Positions 18,034-27,713 of a DNA stretch of 64,000 nucleotides are shown here, piece after piece. The DNA is taken from positions 1 to 64,000 of the forward strand of contig NZ_SRLQ01000015.1 of NCBI RefSeq assembly GCF_004745805.1. The letters are read 5' to 3'. Under the pieces are notes generated by a model. That model ran no database searches and was not told the origin of the DNA. It saw nothing but the letters and a program-made list of their open reading frames with translations. The stretch's first letter is position 1, and each line of letters begins with the position of its first letter. This DNA comes from Mycolicibacterium sp. CH28. Its GTDB lineage: Bacteria > Actinomycetota > Actinomycetes > Mycobacteriales > Mycobacteriaceae. The translations under genes and the position numbers were made by a program.

Positions 18034-20040
18034 TCAGCGGTCGGCGCCGCCACCGTCGCGGCGGCCCAGCTCGGCCAGCATCGCGTTGTAGGCAGCCAGG
18101 TCCGCGCCGTCGTCACGGTCGGCGGCGCGATCGAGCCGGGTGGCGGTGCGCCGGTCACTGCGGCTCCATTGGACCAGCAGCGCGATCATCACGAGCACGA
18201 GTGGCACTTCGCCTGCGGCCCAAGCGATTGCGCCGCCGAGATGCTGGTCGCCGACCAGGTCGGTATGCCAGCTCAGTTTCAGCGAGCGGTAGAAGCTCTC
18301 CCCCAGCACCTGGGGCGTGCCCATCAGGACCACACCGAAGAATGCGTGCAGTGGCAGCGAGGCGAAGACCATCCCGATCTTGGCCACCGGCGGCAACGGC
18401 CGCGGGGTTGGGTCCACTCCGATGACCACCCAGTAGAACAGGTAGCCGCTCATCAGGAAGTGCAGGTTCATCAGCACGTGCGCCCCGTGATTGCTCACCG
18501 CGGCGTCGAAGATGCCACCGAAGTACAGGCCGTAGAAGCCGGCGACGAACACCACGGTGGCCACGACCGGGTGCGTGAAGAACCGCGACCACCTGCTGTG
18601 CAAGGCGTCCAGGAGCCACTCGCGAGGGCCGGGCGGGTTGCCCTTGCCCGCGGCGGGTAATGCCCGCAGCGCCAACGTGACCGGTGCGCCCAGCACCAGC
18701 AGGACTGGCACCAGCATCGAGAGCAGCATGTGAGCGGCCATGTGCATGCTGAACATGGCCGGCATGTAGCGGCCCACCCCCGACGAGGTGGTGAACAGCA
18801 GCACAGCACAGCCGAGCAGCCAGGCCGACGTCCGACCCGCCGGCCACTGGTCACCACGTCGGCGCAGGCGTATCACCGCGGCCACATACACCGCGGCGAA
18901 CACCAGGGACGCCGTGCCGAATATCACATCGAAGCGCCAGTCCAGGAGCAGCCGTGCGACGGTGGGCGGCCCGGCGAAGTCATAGCCGATCGCGACTTCA
19001 GGGATGGACGGATTGGTGTTCAGCGGCGCGGGCGGCGGGGTGCGACCCAGACCCACCGCCACCCCGAAGGTCAGTCCGAACACCAGCGCCTCGATGAGCG
19101 CCAGGCGGACCAGCGGCCCGCGGGCCTGCGGGTCGGCCCGCAGCGCCGCGAGCGGACCGCGGCGCTGCCGCCAGCCGATCACCCCGAGCGTGGAGAGGGC
19201 GGCGACCTTGGCCACGATCAGCCAGCCGTACTCGGTGGAGAACAGATCGCCCAACCGCATCCGGATGGACGCGTTGAGCACCCCGGAAAACGCCATCGCG
19301 ATAAAGCACCAGAACGCCACCGCGGAGAATCGGCGCGCGGCGAGGTCGGCATGATCACCGCCGCGGATGGCGTGCGCCAGCAGGGTCAACAGCCCGCCGG
19401 CCCAGACCGCCCCCGCCAGCAGGTGGATCATCAGGCTGTTGGTGCCCAGGTCATGTGCGCCGCCCGCAGACGAGTGCCCGGTCAGTCCGAGCGGCACGAG
19501 CGTCAGCAGGGAGCCGGCCAGCAGGAAGGGCGTCCACGACCAGCGCAGCACCGCTCTTCCGGCGAGGGAGACGACCAGCGCCAGAACCGCCGTCCACCGC
19601 CACGCGTCGGCCGCGTCCACCATGCTGGCCACCGACCACAGCGCAACCGGGTCCAGATGGTCGCGCAGCGGCTGCCCCGACACGTCGGAGACGGTCAGGG
19701 GCACCAGCAGGGCAGCGCATACCGCCCACACCCCCGAGGCGGCCACACCCAGCCGCAGGGCGCGGTAGCCGCCGGCGTCGAGCACCCCGCTGTCCTGGGG
19801 CGGCACGAAGAACGTCGCGAACAGGAACGCACCCACGGCCAGCACCGCCGCGATCTCACCGGCGGCCCGCACGAACGGCAGGCCCAGTGTGGTGACCGGG
19901 CCCGGGTCGGGCAGGCCGGTGACGGTCAGCGCATCGGACAGCGACAGGGCACCGATGCCGGCGGCGGTGATGCCGGCCAGCACCGCGACCATGGATAGCA
20001 CGGGCCATACCGCGGTGCTGCGGTCGGCGGGCGCAGTCAT
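18034..20040 (-). CDS. CopD/CtaG bifunctional membrane protein
   Basis: A 668-residue polytopic protein. The N-terminal half is a CopD-type copper resistance domain (HLLAGAVWAGGLLTLLAHA with conserved His); the C-terminal half is a caa3-type CtaG cytochrome oxidase assembly domain (MFSMHMAAHMLLSMLVPVLLV, LMNLHFLMSGYLFYWVVIGVDP). About 15 membrane helices are likely. The pairing suggests periplasmic copper uptake coupled to oxidase CuB/CuA loading. It lies between ssb and plsB2 in the same direction, 15 bases from plsB2. Confidence 0.88.
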   Translation of the reverse strand: MTAPADRSTAVWPVLSMVAVLAGITAAGIGALSLSDALTVTGLPDPGPVTTLGLPFVRAAGEIAAVLAVGAFLFATFFVPPQDSGVLDAGGYRALRLGVAASGVWAVCAALLVPLTVSDVSGQPLRDHLDPVALWSVASMVDAADAWRWTAVLALVVSLAGRAVLRWSWTPFLLAGSLLTLVPLGLTGHSSAGGAHDLGTNSLMIHLLAGAVWAGGLLTLLAHAIRGGDHADLAARRFSAVAFWCFIAMAFSGVLNASIRMRLGDLFSTEYGWLIVAKVAALSTLGVIGWRQRRGPLAALRADPQARGPLVRLALIEALVFGLTFGVAVGLGRTPPPAPLNTNPSIPEVAIGYDFAGPPTVARLLLDWRFDVIFGTASLVFAAVYVAAVIRLRRRGDQWPAGRTSAWLLGCAVLLFTTSSGVGRYMPAMFSMHMAAHMLLSMLVPVLLVLGAPVTLALRALPAAGKGNPPGPREWLLDALHSRWSRFFTHPVVATVVFVAGFYGLYFGGIFDAAVSNHGAHVLMNLHFLMSGYLFYWVVIGVDPTPRPLPPVAKIGMVFASLPLHAFFGVVLMGTPQVLGESFYRSLKLSWHTDLVGDQHLGGAIAWAAGEVPLVLVMIALLVQWSRSDRRTATRLDRAADRDDGADLAAYNAMLAELGRRDGGGADR

Positions 20041-20055
20041 GGCTTCAGCGTATGG

Positions 20056-22392
20056 TCATCGGTCTTGCTGACGTAATTTCAGCTCGCGGGCGGCGAACTG
20101 CTCCGAGGACAGCACGCTGATGCGGTCCATGTCTTTCAGGATGCTGCGCAGCTGATGCAGAAAAGCCCGCCGCCGGTCCGTGAGGTCGGGCCCCGGTTCC
20201 AGCAGGTGCTGGTCGGCGGCCACCTGACGAGCGGTGGCGAACAGCAGCGCCGATACCGATTCATTGCTGCGGACCCGCCCTTGGGCGGCGTACTGCGCAC
20301 CGACGCCCAGGGCCAGGTTGGTCAGTTCCTTCTCGCCGATGTCGGTGGGTGCGTCGCACAACACGTCGGCGACGATCTCGTAGGCCTCGAAGAACGGCCG
20401 CAGCATGGCGTGGGCCATCAACGGCCGCTTGGCGCGCAGCAACTTGTCGACGGCGTCGCCGCCGGCTTCGACCTGGATCTCCCAATCCTGCTGCCACGAC
20501 ATCTCTTCGGCGAGATGCTCACGGAACGCGGTGGAGTCGGCGAAGTAGAAGTCGAACTTCAGCAGATCGCGCAGCCGCATCGCCTGCTCCCAGAACACCG
20601 CGATCCGATCGCCGTCGACAGCCCGCCCGGCGTGGGCCAGTGCCAGCTCGGCGATCGCCGTCTCCAGGAACGCGTGGATCAGGGTGTTGCGGTAGAAGGC
20701 CGCTTCGTGTTCCCGCTCTGGGGCGATCCGCCACACCGGCTCATGACCACCGTCCACCCGGGTGACCGGATGACCGTTGGACAGCGCGTCGACGGCGGCC
20801 CGCACCCCTTCGGGTGTGCGCAGCCGCAGCGCGCTGTTGGTCATCGGATTCTGTTTGCGCTCAAGGTAATCCAGTGAATCCTGCATCGTGTGATGCAACT
20901 GGCTCAGGGTCAGCGCACGCCCCCGGGTGGTCAACAGCAGCGCGGACACCAGCCCGGTGGCGTTGATCGGTGTCACCCGCAGGATGCGCCAGGCCACCTC
21001 GAACGCCATCTTCTGCATGGCCAACCGTTTTGCGGCCGGATCCGACGCGATCGGACCGCCCGGCGCGCCGAGGTATTGGCGCATCGACACCGCATCGGGG
21101 AAGCGGACGTAGATCTTGCCGTAGTTGCGCTCCCCCTGGGCCTTGATGAACCGGTAAAGCCATTCCGCGCCCTCGGGCGTCTTCTCGCCACCACGGGCGT
21201 AGGCCGCGTACTCGGTGGTCTCGTGGAGCTGATCGAAGCTGATCGATACCGGTTGGAGCAGGATGTCGTCACTGCGGCCGTCAAGGTAGGCATCGGCGAC
21301 GTAGGCAAGCAGACCGAGCTTGGGCGGCAACATCTTTCCGGTGCGCGACCGGGTTCCCTCAATGGACCAGCTGAGGTTGAACCGCTTCTCCACGATGTAG
21401 CCGACGAACTGGCGCAGCACGTATTTGTACAGCGGGTCGTCGAGTTTACGGCGCAGGAAGATGACGCCCGATCGGCGCATGAGGGGGCCCATGAAACCGA
21501 ACGACAGGTTGATGCCGGCGAAGGTGTGCGCCGGGGGCAGCTTGTTCTCCTGCATCGCCACCGGCACGATGACGCCGTCGAGATAGGACCGGTGCGACCA
21601 CAGCAACACCGCCGGGTGGTCTTCGAGGGCCCGACGCATGGACTCGATTTCCATTGCGTCGTAGTCGATCCGGGGGTCGAAACCTCGGCTGAAGATGGCC
21701 CGGCCGAGATTGGGGATCAGATCGACCGAGAACCTGCTCCACCCGGTCGCGAGTTCGTTGAGCATCTCCTCGGCCTTGGCGGGGTCGGCGCCGGGGATCT
21801 GCTCCATTCCCTCCATGAAGCGCGTGGAGGCCATCAACTCGTCGGTGATCAGTCGCGGCGACTTGTACTCCGGTCCGAGGAGCCGCAATTCCATCCGCTC
21901 GATGGCCAGTGTCGCGCGGCGCAGCACGAAACGCGCGAAGTCGCGGGGACTGCCGCCGACGGTCTTCTCTTGCCACTGCTGGCGCAGTTCGGAAACCTTG
22001 GCCGGTTCGCCGGCGACGATACGTGCCCGGGAAGGATCCTTGCGAAGGATGCTGCGCTGCAGGATCTCTGGCGGACGGTAGGTGTCTCGGCCGGATACCA
22101 GGCCGACGATCTTGACTCGAGTGGGCAGCCCGCCGGGCACCCAGAACACCCGGACCGGGACGACCAGCCGATCCTCACCGATGCGAAGTTCGTCGACAAG
22201 TTGGGCTACCGCTCCGGGCGGCGGGTCCCCCGCGGGCAATTGCAGCACCTCGACCTTGGTGTCGGGGTGGGCGCGGCGCTGGGCATGCAGCCAGTCGTTG
22301 AGCAGCTCGAACTCGGCTTTCGACGACACCGAGGCAAGCACCAGCGCGTCGTCGGTGGTGCTGAAGTCGGTCAGGTGGTCGGAGGCAGTCAT
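20056..22392 (-). CDS. plsB2: Glycerol-3-phosphate acyltransferase
   Basis: A 778-residue PlsB-type enzyme for the first acylation of sn-glycerol-3-phosphate in phospholipid and triacylglycerol synthesis. Acyltransferase blocks are in order: LLWSHRSYLDG (HX4D catalytic block), GVIFLRRKLDDPLY, and WSIEGTRSRTGKMLPPKLG. Full length for the family. It lies two bases upstream of nothing else on this strand but directly follows plsC (two-base gap), so plsC and plsB2 form one acylation unit with the upstream acyltransferase and lipase genes. Confidence 0.94.
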   Translation of the reverse strand: MTASDHLTDFSTTDDALVLASVSSKAEFELLNDWLHAQRRAHPDTKVEVLQLPAGDPPPGAVAQLVDELRIGEDRLVVPVRVFWVPGGLPTRVKIVGLVSGRDTYRPPEILQRSILRKDPSRARIVAGEPAKVSELRQQWQEKTVGGSPRDFARFVLRRATLAIERMELRLLGPEYKSPRLITDELMASTRFMEGMEQIPGADPAKAEEMLNELATGWSRFSVDLIPNLGRAIFSRGFDPRIDYDAMEIESMRRALEDHPAVLLWSHRSYLDGVIVPVAMQENKLPPAHTFAGINLSFGFMGPLMRRSGVIFLRRKLDDPLYKYVLRQFVGYIVEKRFNLSWSIEGTRSRTGKMLPPKLGLLAYVADAYLDGRSDDILLQPVSISFDQLHETTEYAAYARGGEKTPEGAEWLYRFIKAQGERNYGKIYVRFPDAVSMRQYLGAPGGPIASDPAAKRLAMQKMAFEVAWRILRVTPINATGLVSALLLTTRGRALTLSQLHHTMQDSLDYLERKQNPMTNSALRLRTPEGVRAAVDALSNGHPVTRVDGGHEPVWRIAPEREHEAAFYRNTLIHAFLETAIAELALAHAGRAVDGDRIAVFWEQAMRLRDLLKFDFYFADSTAFREHLAEEMSWQQDWEIQVEAGGDAVDKLLRAKRPLMAHAMLRPFFEAYEIVADVLCDAPTDIGEKELTNLALGVGAQYAAQGRVRSNESVSALLFATARQVAADQHLLEPGPDLTDRRRAFLHQLRSILKDMDRISVLSSEQFAARELKLRQQDR

Positions 22393-22394
22393 CG

Positions 22395-24005
22395 CTACCC
22401 CTTCGCGCTCGGCGGTTGGACGGTCTTCGGGGCGACCTTTTTGGCCGGTGCTTTCTTAGCGGCCGTCTTCTTGACGGCCGGGGCCTTTTTGGCCGGGGCT
22501 TTTGTGGCCGGGGCTTTCTTCGCTGGCGCCTTCGTGTAGATAGCCGGCACCGGCAGCTTGCCCTCCGGCCAATCCTTCAACGTGTCCAGATACAGCTGGC
22601 GCACCTCCGCGATTCGCTCGGAGAGGTCGTCCAGCGTCCAATCCGCGACCGAAAGTGGTGGGTAGACAACGATATCCACCTCACCGGGGTTCATCGTCGA
22701 GGAGTCACGCGAGGCGATCACCTCCGCATTACGGATCACGATGGGAACGATCGGCACACCGGCGGCCATCGCCAACCGGAACGGACCCTTCTTGAAGGCA
22801 CCGACCGTTCTGGTGTCGTGGCGGGTGCCTTCCGGTGCGATCATGATCGACAGGCCCTTGGCGACGAGGTCCTCGACATGCTGCAGCGACTCGACCGCGG
22901 CCTTCGGGTCTTCCCGGTCGATGAACACCGTGTCGACCAATTTGCCCAGTGTGCCGATGAAGGGGTCGCTTTCGAGTTCCTTCTTCCCCACCCCGGTCCA
23001 GTTGTCCTTGATCAGGGCGGCCGAGATGACGGGGTCGAAGTTATTGCGGTGATTGAAGATGAACACCGCGGGCCGCTGTTTGGTGAGGTTCTCCTCGCCA
23101 AGGACGTTGAGACGAACGCCGTTGGCAGCCAACAGAAGATTGGGGAACGCCGTGGTGAAGAAGTTCACGCCGCGCCGTCTGCTCCGGGTCAGCAGGCCCC
23201 AGCCGACCGCGCCATAGGCGGCCGGCAACAGCGAACCGACACCGAGCAGCGTGCGAACCTGGCCCATTACGCCGCCGCTGCCACGGCTGGAGAACTGCAG
23301 GATGGGCCAGCCCCGCCGGCGCGCCACCGAGGCCATCTTTCCCTCGGGGTTCGTCGGGCGGGGGTTGCCGACCAGGTACATCAGCGCGACGTCCTCGTCG
23401 CCGTCGGCGTAGAAGTAGGAGTGTTTGAGGTCGATGTCGTTCTCGGCGGCGAACTTCTGGACCGCATTGGCCTTACCAGGACCCCACAGGATGGGCCGGA
23501 TCACCTCGCCGGTCAGGACGTCGTTGTCGTCGACCTCGAATCGGTTGGTCAGTGTGTTCTGGATGCCCAGGAACTGGGCGACAGGTTCGACCTGGATGGT
23601 CAGCGCCGAGGAGCTCAGCACGACGGTGTGACCGCGCTCGAGGTGGGCGTGCACCAGCTCGCGCATCTCGGGATAGATGCGCTTCTCGATCTTCTGAACG
23701 AACAGTCGCTCGCCGATCTCCTGCAGGTCCGACAGCGCGCGACCGCGCAGGGCCTGCGACGCCTTGGTGATCAGTTCCTCGAACTCCAGCCGGCCGAGCT
23801 GGTGGTTGAGCCCGGCGGCGATCATCGTGATCAGCTCGCCAATCCCCATGTCGCGGCTGCGAAACCGCTCGCGGGTGAGGATGACGGCGGTGAATCCGGC
23901 CACCAGGGTGCCGTCGAGGTCGAAGAATGCGCCGATCTTCGCACCGGGCGGGCTGGCCATGACCTCGGCGACCGATCCGGGCAGGCGCATCTGCAGGTCG
24001 CTCAT
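22395..24005 (-). CDS. plsC: Bifunctional HAD-like phosphatase / 1-acylglycerol-3-phosphate acyltransferase
   Basis: A 536-residue fusion. Residues 1-250 form a HAD/SerB-like phosphatase (FFDLDGTLV nucleophile motif, YFYADGDEDVALMYLVG acidic motif); residues 270-490 form the LPLAT domain with FIFNHRNNFDPV (HX4D) and MIAPEGTRHDTRTVG. The family carries out the second acylation to phosphatidate. The last 45 residues are an Ala/Lys/Pro-rich tail of repeated PAKKAPA units, resembling histone H1-like tails. ATG 24005 overlaps the WS/DGAT stop by one base. Confidence 0.93.
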   Translation of the reverse strand: MSDLQMRLPGSVAEVMASPPGAKIGAFFDLDGTLVAGFTAVILTRERFRSRDMGIGELITMIAAGLNHQLGRLEFEELITKASQALRGRALSDLQEIGERLFVQKIEKRIYPEMRELVHAHLERGHTVVLSSSALTIQVEPVAQFLGIQNTLTNRFEVDDNDVLTGEVIRPILWGPGKANAVQKFAAENDIDLKHSYFYADGDEDVALMYLVGNPRPTNPEGKMASVARRRGWPILQFSSRGSGGVMGQVRTLLGVGSLLPAAYGAVGWGLLTRSRRRGVNFFTTAFPNLLLAANGVRLNVLGEENLTKQRPAVFIFNHRNNFDPVISAALIKDNWTGVGKKELESDPFIGTLGKLVDTVFIDREDPKAAVESLQHVEDLVAKGLSIMIAPEGTRHDTRTVGAFKKGPFRLAMAAGVPIVPIVIRNAEVIASRDSSTMNPGEVDIVVYPPLSVADWTLDDLSERIAEVRQLYLDTLKDWPEGKLPVPAIYTKAPAKKAPATKAPAKKAPAVKKTAAKKAPAKKVAPKTVQPPSAKG

Positions 24006-25489
24006 CAGTAGGCCACCGATCCGTTCGGGGTGTGGGAGGCGGAGTCGTCGACGGGGTCGGGAAACGATGCGGGCACCACCCGCGGCGGTGGGTCACCGGC
24101 CAGCGCCAGTACCTCGTCGAAACCGCCGCGCAGGCACTCCGCGAACAGCTCCTCGTGCAGGATCGAGGCCCGGTCGTAGCGCGCGGTGACCGTCGCGTAG
24201 CCGCCTCGCGAGACCAGCACAACCATCATCGCGATACCGGGTAGCGGTCCAAGTCCGTACTGCCGCAGAACCTTTGCGCCAGCGATGTAGGTGTCGCCGG
24301 CGTAGACGGGTACGTTGCTGGCCTGCACGTCGGAGCCGATCACCGAACCGGTCATCGCCTCGAGAACGGCGTCGGGCAGCAGGCCGAGCACGGGCGCGAC
24401 GGCACCCATCAGATCGATGGCCGCCTCCTCGCGCCGTGAGGTCATCTGCTTGCGGATCTTCTGAATGCGCAGCGCGGGATCGGCGACCGCGATCGGTGCG
24501 GCGAGGTTCACCCCGGCGAATCGGTTGCCGCCGGCGGGATCCGCCTCGGCGCGCAGGCTCACCGGCACCGCCATGGGCAGGCTGTTGACCGGCACGCCGA
24601 GCGCCTCGTGGTAGCGCCGCAGCGCCCCGCACAGCCCGGCTAGGTATGCGTCGTTGATGGATCCGCCGGCCGCGTGGGCGGCCGATCGCAGGTCGGCCAA
24701 CCGCATTTCGATGGCCTCGCTGCGTGAGGACAGGCTGCGCCGCCGCAGCAGTGGCGATGGTTCGGCAGCGCGGCCTATCACCCGTCGTCCGGACCGGGCG
24801 TAATCGACGGCGTCCCACACCGCTGTGCCGGGGTTGCGCACCACGCGCCCGACCACCGAGAGGCCACCGGAGACCGCGCCGAGCAGGCCGCCGACGATGG
24901 CGCCGGGCAGCTGGTTGATCCCTTCGCGCATCAGGTCGTTGGGCGTGAGGTCCTGCGGCACCGGCATCGGCGGCGCTGGGCGTGGCGCGGGTTCGCGCTC
25001 CAGGTCATAGATTTCGGCGAACATCGCGGTGGCACCGACGCCGTCGGTGATCGCGTGACTGAGATGCAGCAGGGTGGCCGCCTTGCCACCTTCGAGTCCC
25101 TCGACAAGGGTCGCCGTCCACAGCGGCCGGGAGATGTCCATCGGCGACTGCAGGCTCACCTCGGCCAGATCGAGCACCTGACGCAGGGTGCCCGGTTCGG
25201 GGACACGCACGCGGCGCACGTGGAAGTCGAGGTTGAAGTCGGGATCCACCACCCAGCGCGGGGCCGCCGTCGGAAAGGTCGGCACCACGACTCGCTGACG
25301 TAGGCGTAGTACTTTGCGCGAGGCGTTGTCGAAAGCGGCGCGGAATCGGTTCCAGTCCGGGGTGCGGTCGAGGATCTCCAACGCCATGATGCCCGAGCGA
25401 GTCCGCGGGTTGGCTTCCCCGCGATGCAGCAGCATGTCGAGCGCACCGAGTTCGGTCGGCAAACCGTTTTCATCGACAGGGCCGCTCAT
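24005..25489 (-). CDS. Wax ester synthase/diacylglycerol acyltransferase (WS/DGAT)
   Basis: A 494-residue member of the mycobacterial triacylglycerol synthase family (Rv2484c position). The catalytic HHxxxDG motif appears as HLSHAITDG, with the first His changed to Ser-preceding context but the second His and Asp-Gly kept. The C-terminal domain carries SNVPVY and GLGPLPGIAMMVVLVS, typical of the family. Expected to transfer an acyl-CoA to diacylglycerol or an alcohol at the membrane. The start ATG 25489 gives LGALDMLLHRGEANP, the family N-terminus. Confidence 0.9.
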   Translation of the reverse strand: MSGPVDENGLPTELGALDMLLHRGEANPRTRSGIMALEILDRTPDWNRFRAAFDNASRKVLRLRQRVVVPTFPTAAPRWVVDPDFNLDFHVRRVRVPEPGTLRQVLDLAEVSLQSPMDISRPLWTATLVEGLEGGKAATLLHLSHAITDGVGATAMFAEIYDLEREPAPRPAPPMPVPQDLTPNDLMREGINQLPGAIVGGLLGAVSGGLSVVGRVVRNPGTAVWDAVDYARSGRRVIGRAAEPSPLLRRRSLSSRSEAIEMRLADLRSAAHAAGGSINDAYLAGLCGALRRYHEALGVPVNSLPMAVPVSLRAEADPAGGNRFAGVNLAAPIAVADPALRIQKIRKQMTSRREEAAIDLMGAVAPVLGLLPDAVLEAMTGSVIGSDVQASNVPVYAGDTYIAGAKVLRQYGLGPLPGIAMMVVLVSRGGYATVTARYDRASILHEELFAECLRGGFDEVLALAGDPPPRVVPASFPDPVDDSASHTPNGSVAY

Positions 25490-25616
25490 CGATCCCTCCT
25501 CATCGACACCGACTCCCCTCCTGTTCGCGGATCCACGAACGCCAGGACCACGCTAGTCGGCACGGGCCCGTGGCGTGGGGATTGTGCGTGCGCAGCGGTA
25601 TTGGAGAGGTCGGCTG

Positions 25617-26822
25617 TCAGCTCGCCGAACCGACGGCGCGGCCGTCCCGCCTGCTCGCGGTGAGGTGGCGGCCGTATGTGATGCCCAGGAACGTCGCGAC
25701 GGCTTCGGCGGCCAGCTGGCAGCGCAGGGTGGCGATGGTGTCGAACGCGTGGTGGGCGTTGGGCAACTCGGCGTAGGACACCGTGTCGGCGCCGGCCCCG
25801 CGCAGAGCCGCGGCGAAGTTGCGAGCCTGCGAGCTCGGGATGACGGCGTCGCTCTCACCGTGCAGAACGAAGAATGGCGGCGCGTCGCGATGGACGCGGT
25901 GCGTCGGCGAGGCGTCCCGGTACAGCGCGGGGTCATCGGCCAGTCGGCGCTGCATCACCACGTGCTCGAGCAGCGGCATCATCAGGGGGTGCATGGTGTC
26001 GACGTTGGTCAGGTCGTAGACGCCGTAATACGGTGCGGCGGCCTGGACGCTGGTGTCGGCGGCCTCGAAGCCGGGCTGCAAATCCGGGTCACCGGAGCTG
26101 AGCGCTGCCAGTGAGCACAGGTGCCCACCGGCCGAACCGCCGGTGATGGCGATGAAGTCCGGGTCGCCGCCGTAGTCGGCGATGTTCTCGCGAACCCACG
26201 CGATGGCGCGCTTGACGTCCACGATGTGGGCCGGCCAGGCATTGCGCGGGCTGCGGCTGTAGTTGATCGCCACGCAGATCCAGCCGAGCTCGACCATCCG
26301 GCTCATCAATGGGTAGGCCTGGCCACGCTTGTCGTTGACCGACCACCCACCGCCGGGCACCTCGATGAGTACCGGCGCCCGGCGCCCCGCGGGAAGGTCG
26401 GGTCGGCGCCAGATGTCCAGCAGGTGGCTGCGACCGCCGGGGCCGTAGGCGATGTTGGTGGTCGTCGCCGAGTAGCGACGGCGGTGCCGCATCGCGTCGA
26501 GCACCGCGGCCACGTGGGGCCGGCGCGCCGTGTACGGCTCGAGCGGATGGTGGACCGAAGCGGTGTAGCCCTCGCCGAAGGTCTCCTGCAGGGCGGTGTC
26601 GAGCACCGTGTCGGCGCGCTGAACCGCAAGCGTGGAGGCCATCTTCTCCAGGGGCGACGGCACCGCGGCGAGGGCGTGCCCGGTGAGGACATGCGGCGCG
26701 AATTCGGTCGAGAGCCAGCCCAGCAGCCAACCGGCAGCCGCGGGCGACCCACGCAGCAGGAGCGAACCGGTGTGGAAGGCCCGGGTACATCGCGCAGCGA
26801 CCTCTTCGATCGGACTGCTCAT
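25617..26822 (-). CDS. lipQ: Alpha/beta-hydrolase carboxylesterase LipQ
   Basis: A 401-residue lipase/esterase of the hormone-sensitive-lipase type: oxyanion motif VPGGGW, nucleophile elbow GGSAGG, acid in GESDAVIP and catalytic His in NAHHAFD. The N-terminal helical part may associate with membrane. It is the last gene of the Rv2466c-Rv2485c-like block and heads the lipQ/WS-DGAT/plsC/plsB2 lipid group. Confidence 0.9.
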   Translation of the reverse strand: MSSPIEEVAARCTRAFHTGSLLLRGSPAAAGWLLGWLSTEFAPHVLTGHALAAVPSPLEKMASTLAVQRADTVLDTALQETFGEGYTASVHHPLEPYTARRPHVAAVLDAMRHRRRYSATTTNIAYGPGGRSHLLDIWRRPDLPAGRRAPVLIEVPGGGWSVNDKRGQAYPLMSRMVELGWICVAINYSRSPRNAWPAHIVDVKRAIAWVRENIADYGGDPDFIAITGGSAGGHLCSLAALSSGDPDLQPGFEAADTSVQAAAPYYGVYDLTNVDTMHPLMMPLLEHVVMQRRLADDPALYRDASPTHRVHRDAPPFFVLHGESDAVIPSSQARNFAAALRGAGADTVSYAELPNAHHAFDTIATLRCQLAAEAVATFLGITYGRHLTASRRDGRAVGSAS

Positions 26823-27235
26823 GAGCTATCAGACTCCCTCGTCCTTAGCCGACCTAACGCGTTTGCCAGATTGCGGCAGTGCCGCACGGAGCGGATATGT
26901 GCCGGCCGTCACACAGTAACTCAAAGGGGGCTGTAACAAGGAAATTTCGGGCGCGGCGACGGGTGGCGGCGGAATTCCTGCAGGCCAGAGGTCAGGAGAT
27001 TACGACACAGGGCTAGATAGCTCGGGCCCGGTCGGACCGTGACGGCAAAGTGAACAACTGTCGACTCAGGGGCGTTCCGCGAGTCGACTCCCAGGAAACT
27101 CCAAGCAGATGACCTGAGTATTTGTGGATGCTTCTCGAGGATCGGGATCCCGGCGCCATCGGTGGCTGGTCGCCGCGCATCGTGTCACCGGCCGTCTCCA
27201 ACACGTCCGGCCTGAGCCGCCTGCGGGTTCCGGCC
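26823..27235. other. Intergenic stretch without a supported gene
   Basis: About 410 bases between lipQ and the next plus-strand gene. I see no ORF with a credible start, no strong hairpin and no repeat; it probably holds the promoters of the two divergent genes. In M. tuberculosis a different gene (echA14) follows lipQ, so conservation may end here. Confidence 0.5.
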
Positions 27236-27481
27236 ATGTCGACGGCGCGCCCGTCCCATCCCAACGACGCAGCTCAAGCACGGTTATTCAGCGAGCTCAT
27301 GAGGGCTGAGATCGCCGACCTCGAAGACCTCATGGCCGTCGCGCAGCGCCGCTGGTCGGGCCGCCGCGACGCGGGCTGGGGCAGCTCGCGCACCCCCGAG
27401 CCGGTACTGCGGCTGCGCGAGAAGATCAAGGAAGTACAGGGAATGCTGGACGGGTTACAGGCCCGGTTCGACCTTGATTGA
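27236..27481 (+). CDS. Small conserved helical protein of unknown function
   Basis: An 81-residue acidic, helical protein (FSELMRAEIADLEDLMAVAQRRW, LRLREKIKEVQGMLDGLQARFD), coiled-coil-like at the C-terminus. The frame is open from 27122, but ATG 27236 starts the part that looks coding. It lies directly upstream of tRNA-Arg. No family recognised. Confidence 0.6.
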   Translation: MSTARPSHPNDAAQARLFSELMRAEIADLEDLMAVAQRRWSGRRDAGWGSSRTPEPVLRLREKIKEVQGMLDGLQARFDLD

Positions 27482-27549
27482 GCGCGTGGCCGAGCTGCGC
27501 TCAACGAGATTCAAATTCACGCCGGGATCGTGCGGCAAACTCTGCCGGT

Positions 27550-27555
27550 TAAACT
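27550..27555 (+). promoter_or_regulatory. -10 box TAAACT of the tRNA-Arg gene
   Basis: TAAACT fits TANNNT and ends 12 bases before the mature tRNA 5' end. No good -35 is visible. Confidence 0.4.
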
Positions 27556-27567
27556 ATCGGGCGCGCT

Positions 27568-27641
27568 GCCTCCGTAGCTCAGTTGGATAGAGCAAGGGCC
27601 TTCTAATCCCTAGGTCGCAGGTTCGATTCCTGCCGGGGGCG
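27568..27641 (+). tRNA. tRNA-Arg (anticodon TCT)
   Basis: A 74-nt cloverleaf: acceptor GCCTCCG/CGGGGGC (one T-G pair), D stem GCTC/GAGC, anticodon stem AGGGC/TCCCT (last pair C.T mismatched) with loop CTTCTAA giving anticodon TCT, five-base variable loop AGGTC, and T arm GCAGG-TTCGATT-CCTGC; discriminator G. It reads AGA codons. Its 3' half is the attachment site of the 18.6-kb element, and the full gene is kept at the left junction. Confidence 0.95.
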
Positions 27642-27644
27642 CTG
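27617..27644 (+). other. attL: tRNA 3' end core
   Basis: The segment GCAG-G-TTCGATTCC... to GCTG matches 46187-46214 at 27 of 28 positions; the uninterrupted identical core is 23 nt (27622-27644). It covers the T arm, the acceptor 3' strand and three bases beyond, a standard site for tyrosine integrases. Confidence 0.9.
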
Positions 27645-27713
27645 TGTGACCTGCGTAGATACAGCAGCCTGCAATATACGTGCGACGTGGCCCTATCGAA
27701 GGGACCACCGCCC

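Noticed and set aside
20890..24011. Two long plus-strand frames opposite plsB2 and plsC
   Set aside because: Antisense to well-supported acyltransferases; composition typical of shadow frames.
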